A DNA stretch of 32,837 bases from the NCBI RefSeq assembly GCF_000341025.1, contig NZ_ANBF01000205.1, forward strand, positions 31,980 through 64,816, given 5' to 3'. Of the stretch, positions 32,443 through 32,837 are shown one piece after another. Origin of the DNA: Nocardiopsis salina YIM 90010 (lineage in GTDB: Bacteria > Actinomycetota > Actinomycetes > Streptosporangiales > Streptosporangiaceae). Made by a program: the position numbers and the translations under genes. Positions within the stretch are counted from its first letter, which is position 1. Each line of letters starts with the position of its first letter. A model generated the notes under the pieces. That model had not been told where the DNA came from, made no database searches, and saw nothing but the letters and a program-made list of their open reading frames with translations.

Positions 32443-32837
32443 GCAGGCCCCACGCACGTGGGGGTGAACCGTGGTGGGAGGCCTGCCCCGTCTGCAAGTT
32501 CCAGCAGGCCCCACGCACGTGGGGGTGAACCGTGCCCACGCATACGCACTGCCCACAAATGCCGGCAGGCCCCACGCACGTGGGGGTGAACCGAACGTGA
32601 AGAAGATGTTCGTCCGTGCCGCGAGGCAGGCCCCACGCACGTGGGGGTGAACCGTTCCCAGTTGACTCAACCCAATGTTGTACAGAGCAGGCCCCACGCA
32701 CGTGGGGGTGAACCGACGACGGCGTACGCCTCGTTCGGCCTGGGTGCGCAGGCCCCGCGCACGTGGGGGTGAACCGCGGCTGTGGCCACGACCTGACGTC
32801 GCGTCTCCGGCAGGCCCCACGCACGTGGGGGTGAACC
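32443..32837 (+). CRISPR. type I-E CRISPR array 2 (7 repeats in window)
   Basis: 28-nt repeats starting at 32443, 32504, 32565, 32626, 32687, 32748 and 32810: flank GCAGG, stem CCCCAC, loop GCAC, stem GTGGGG, tail GTGAACC. Spacers are 33 nt, the last 34. The repeat at 32748 has CCCCGC in the 5' stem. The repeat differs from array 1 in the 5' flank and the base after the stem. Leader side is left, same direction as array 1 and the cas genes. The seventh repeat ends at the last base of the window, so the array may continue. Confidence 0.98.

Noticed and set aside
32255-32824. Minus-strand open frames with repeated GSPPRAWGL and FTPTCVGPA blocks
   Set aside because: Same artefact, from array 2 repeats.

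Overview
The window is GC-rich (roughly 70 percent) with actinobacterial gene content: a SigB/SigF-type sigma factor, a GAF-ANTAR regulator, CsbD, tandem UspA, a Tat-lipoprotein sugar-binding protein and a DUF2637 mobile-element protein. It fits a filamentous actinomycete, plausibly Nocardiopsaceae or Streptomycetaceae; the genus is an inference.

Left part (1-11.7 kb) is ordinary chromosome. A DraRnl/Rnl5-type RNA ligase is followed by a minus-strand alpha-glucoside operon (binding protein, two permeases, GH13 glucosidase) with a divergent ROK regulator. One permease gene carries a 22-bp tandem duplication that breaks the frame of its best start. Stress genes follow: UspA, CsbD, sigma factor, GAF-ANTAR protein.

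Middle part (11.8-19.1 kb) is scarred. It holds a decayed copy of a DUF2637 gene, then a class III aminotransferase and a CobT-like VWA protein that have both lost their 5' ends at one shared junction near 12730. Next come an APC permease, a phosphotransacetylase, a LysR regulator and a YeiH/UPF0324 exporter. These look like the remainder of a taurine/sulfonate (Xsc-type) dissimilation cluster without xsc.

At 19310-19354 is the 3' part only of a tRNA-Val(GAC) gene, the usual scar of an element integrated in a tRNA. The side to its right should be element DNA. It begins with a TTCG-loop hairpin, a 30-bp perfect palindrome and an intact DUF2637 gene, and continues into a complete type I-E CRISPR-Cas locus.

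That locus (20.5-32.8 kb) is: array 1 (about 38 repeats), cas3, a 389-bp unusual gap, cse1, cse2, cas7e, cas5e, cas6e, cas1e, cas2e, array 2 (at least 7 repeats, reaching the window end). The arrays have different repeats but share a leader-end motif. The main discovery candidate is in the cas3-cse1 gap. On the minus strand two degenerate repeats are spaced exactly 61 nt, like the real arrays, and enclose a 33-nt pseudo-spacer. The seed of that pseudo-spacer matches two sites about 270 bp away, in front of a 38-codon single-membrane-span ORF. One site has an AAG PAM and its only seed mismatch is at position 6, the position type I-E does not read. This has the layout of a CreA/CreR-like crRNA-guided regulator, possibly with a small toxin, built into a type I-E operon.
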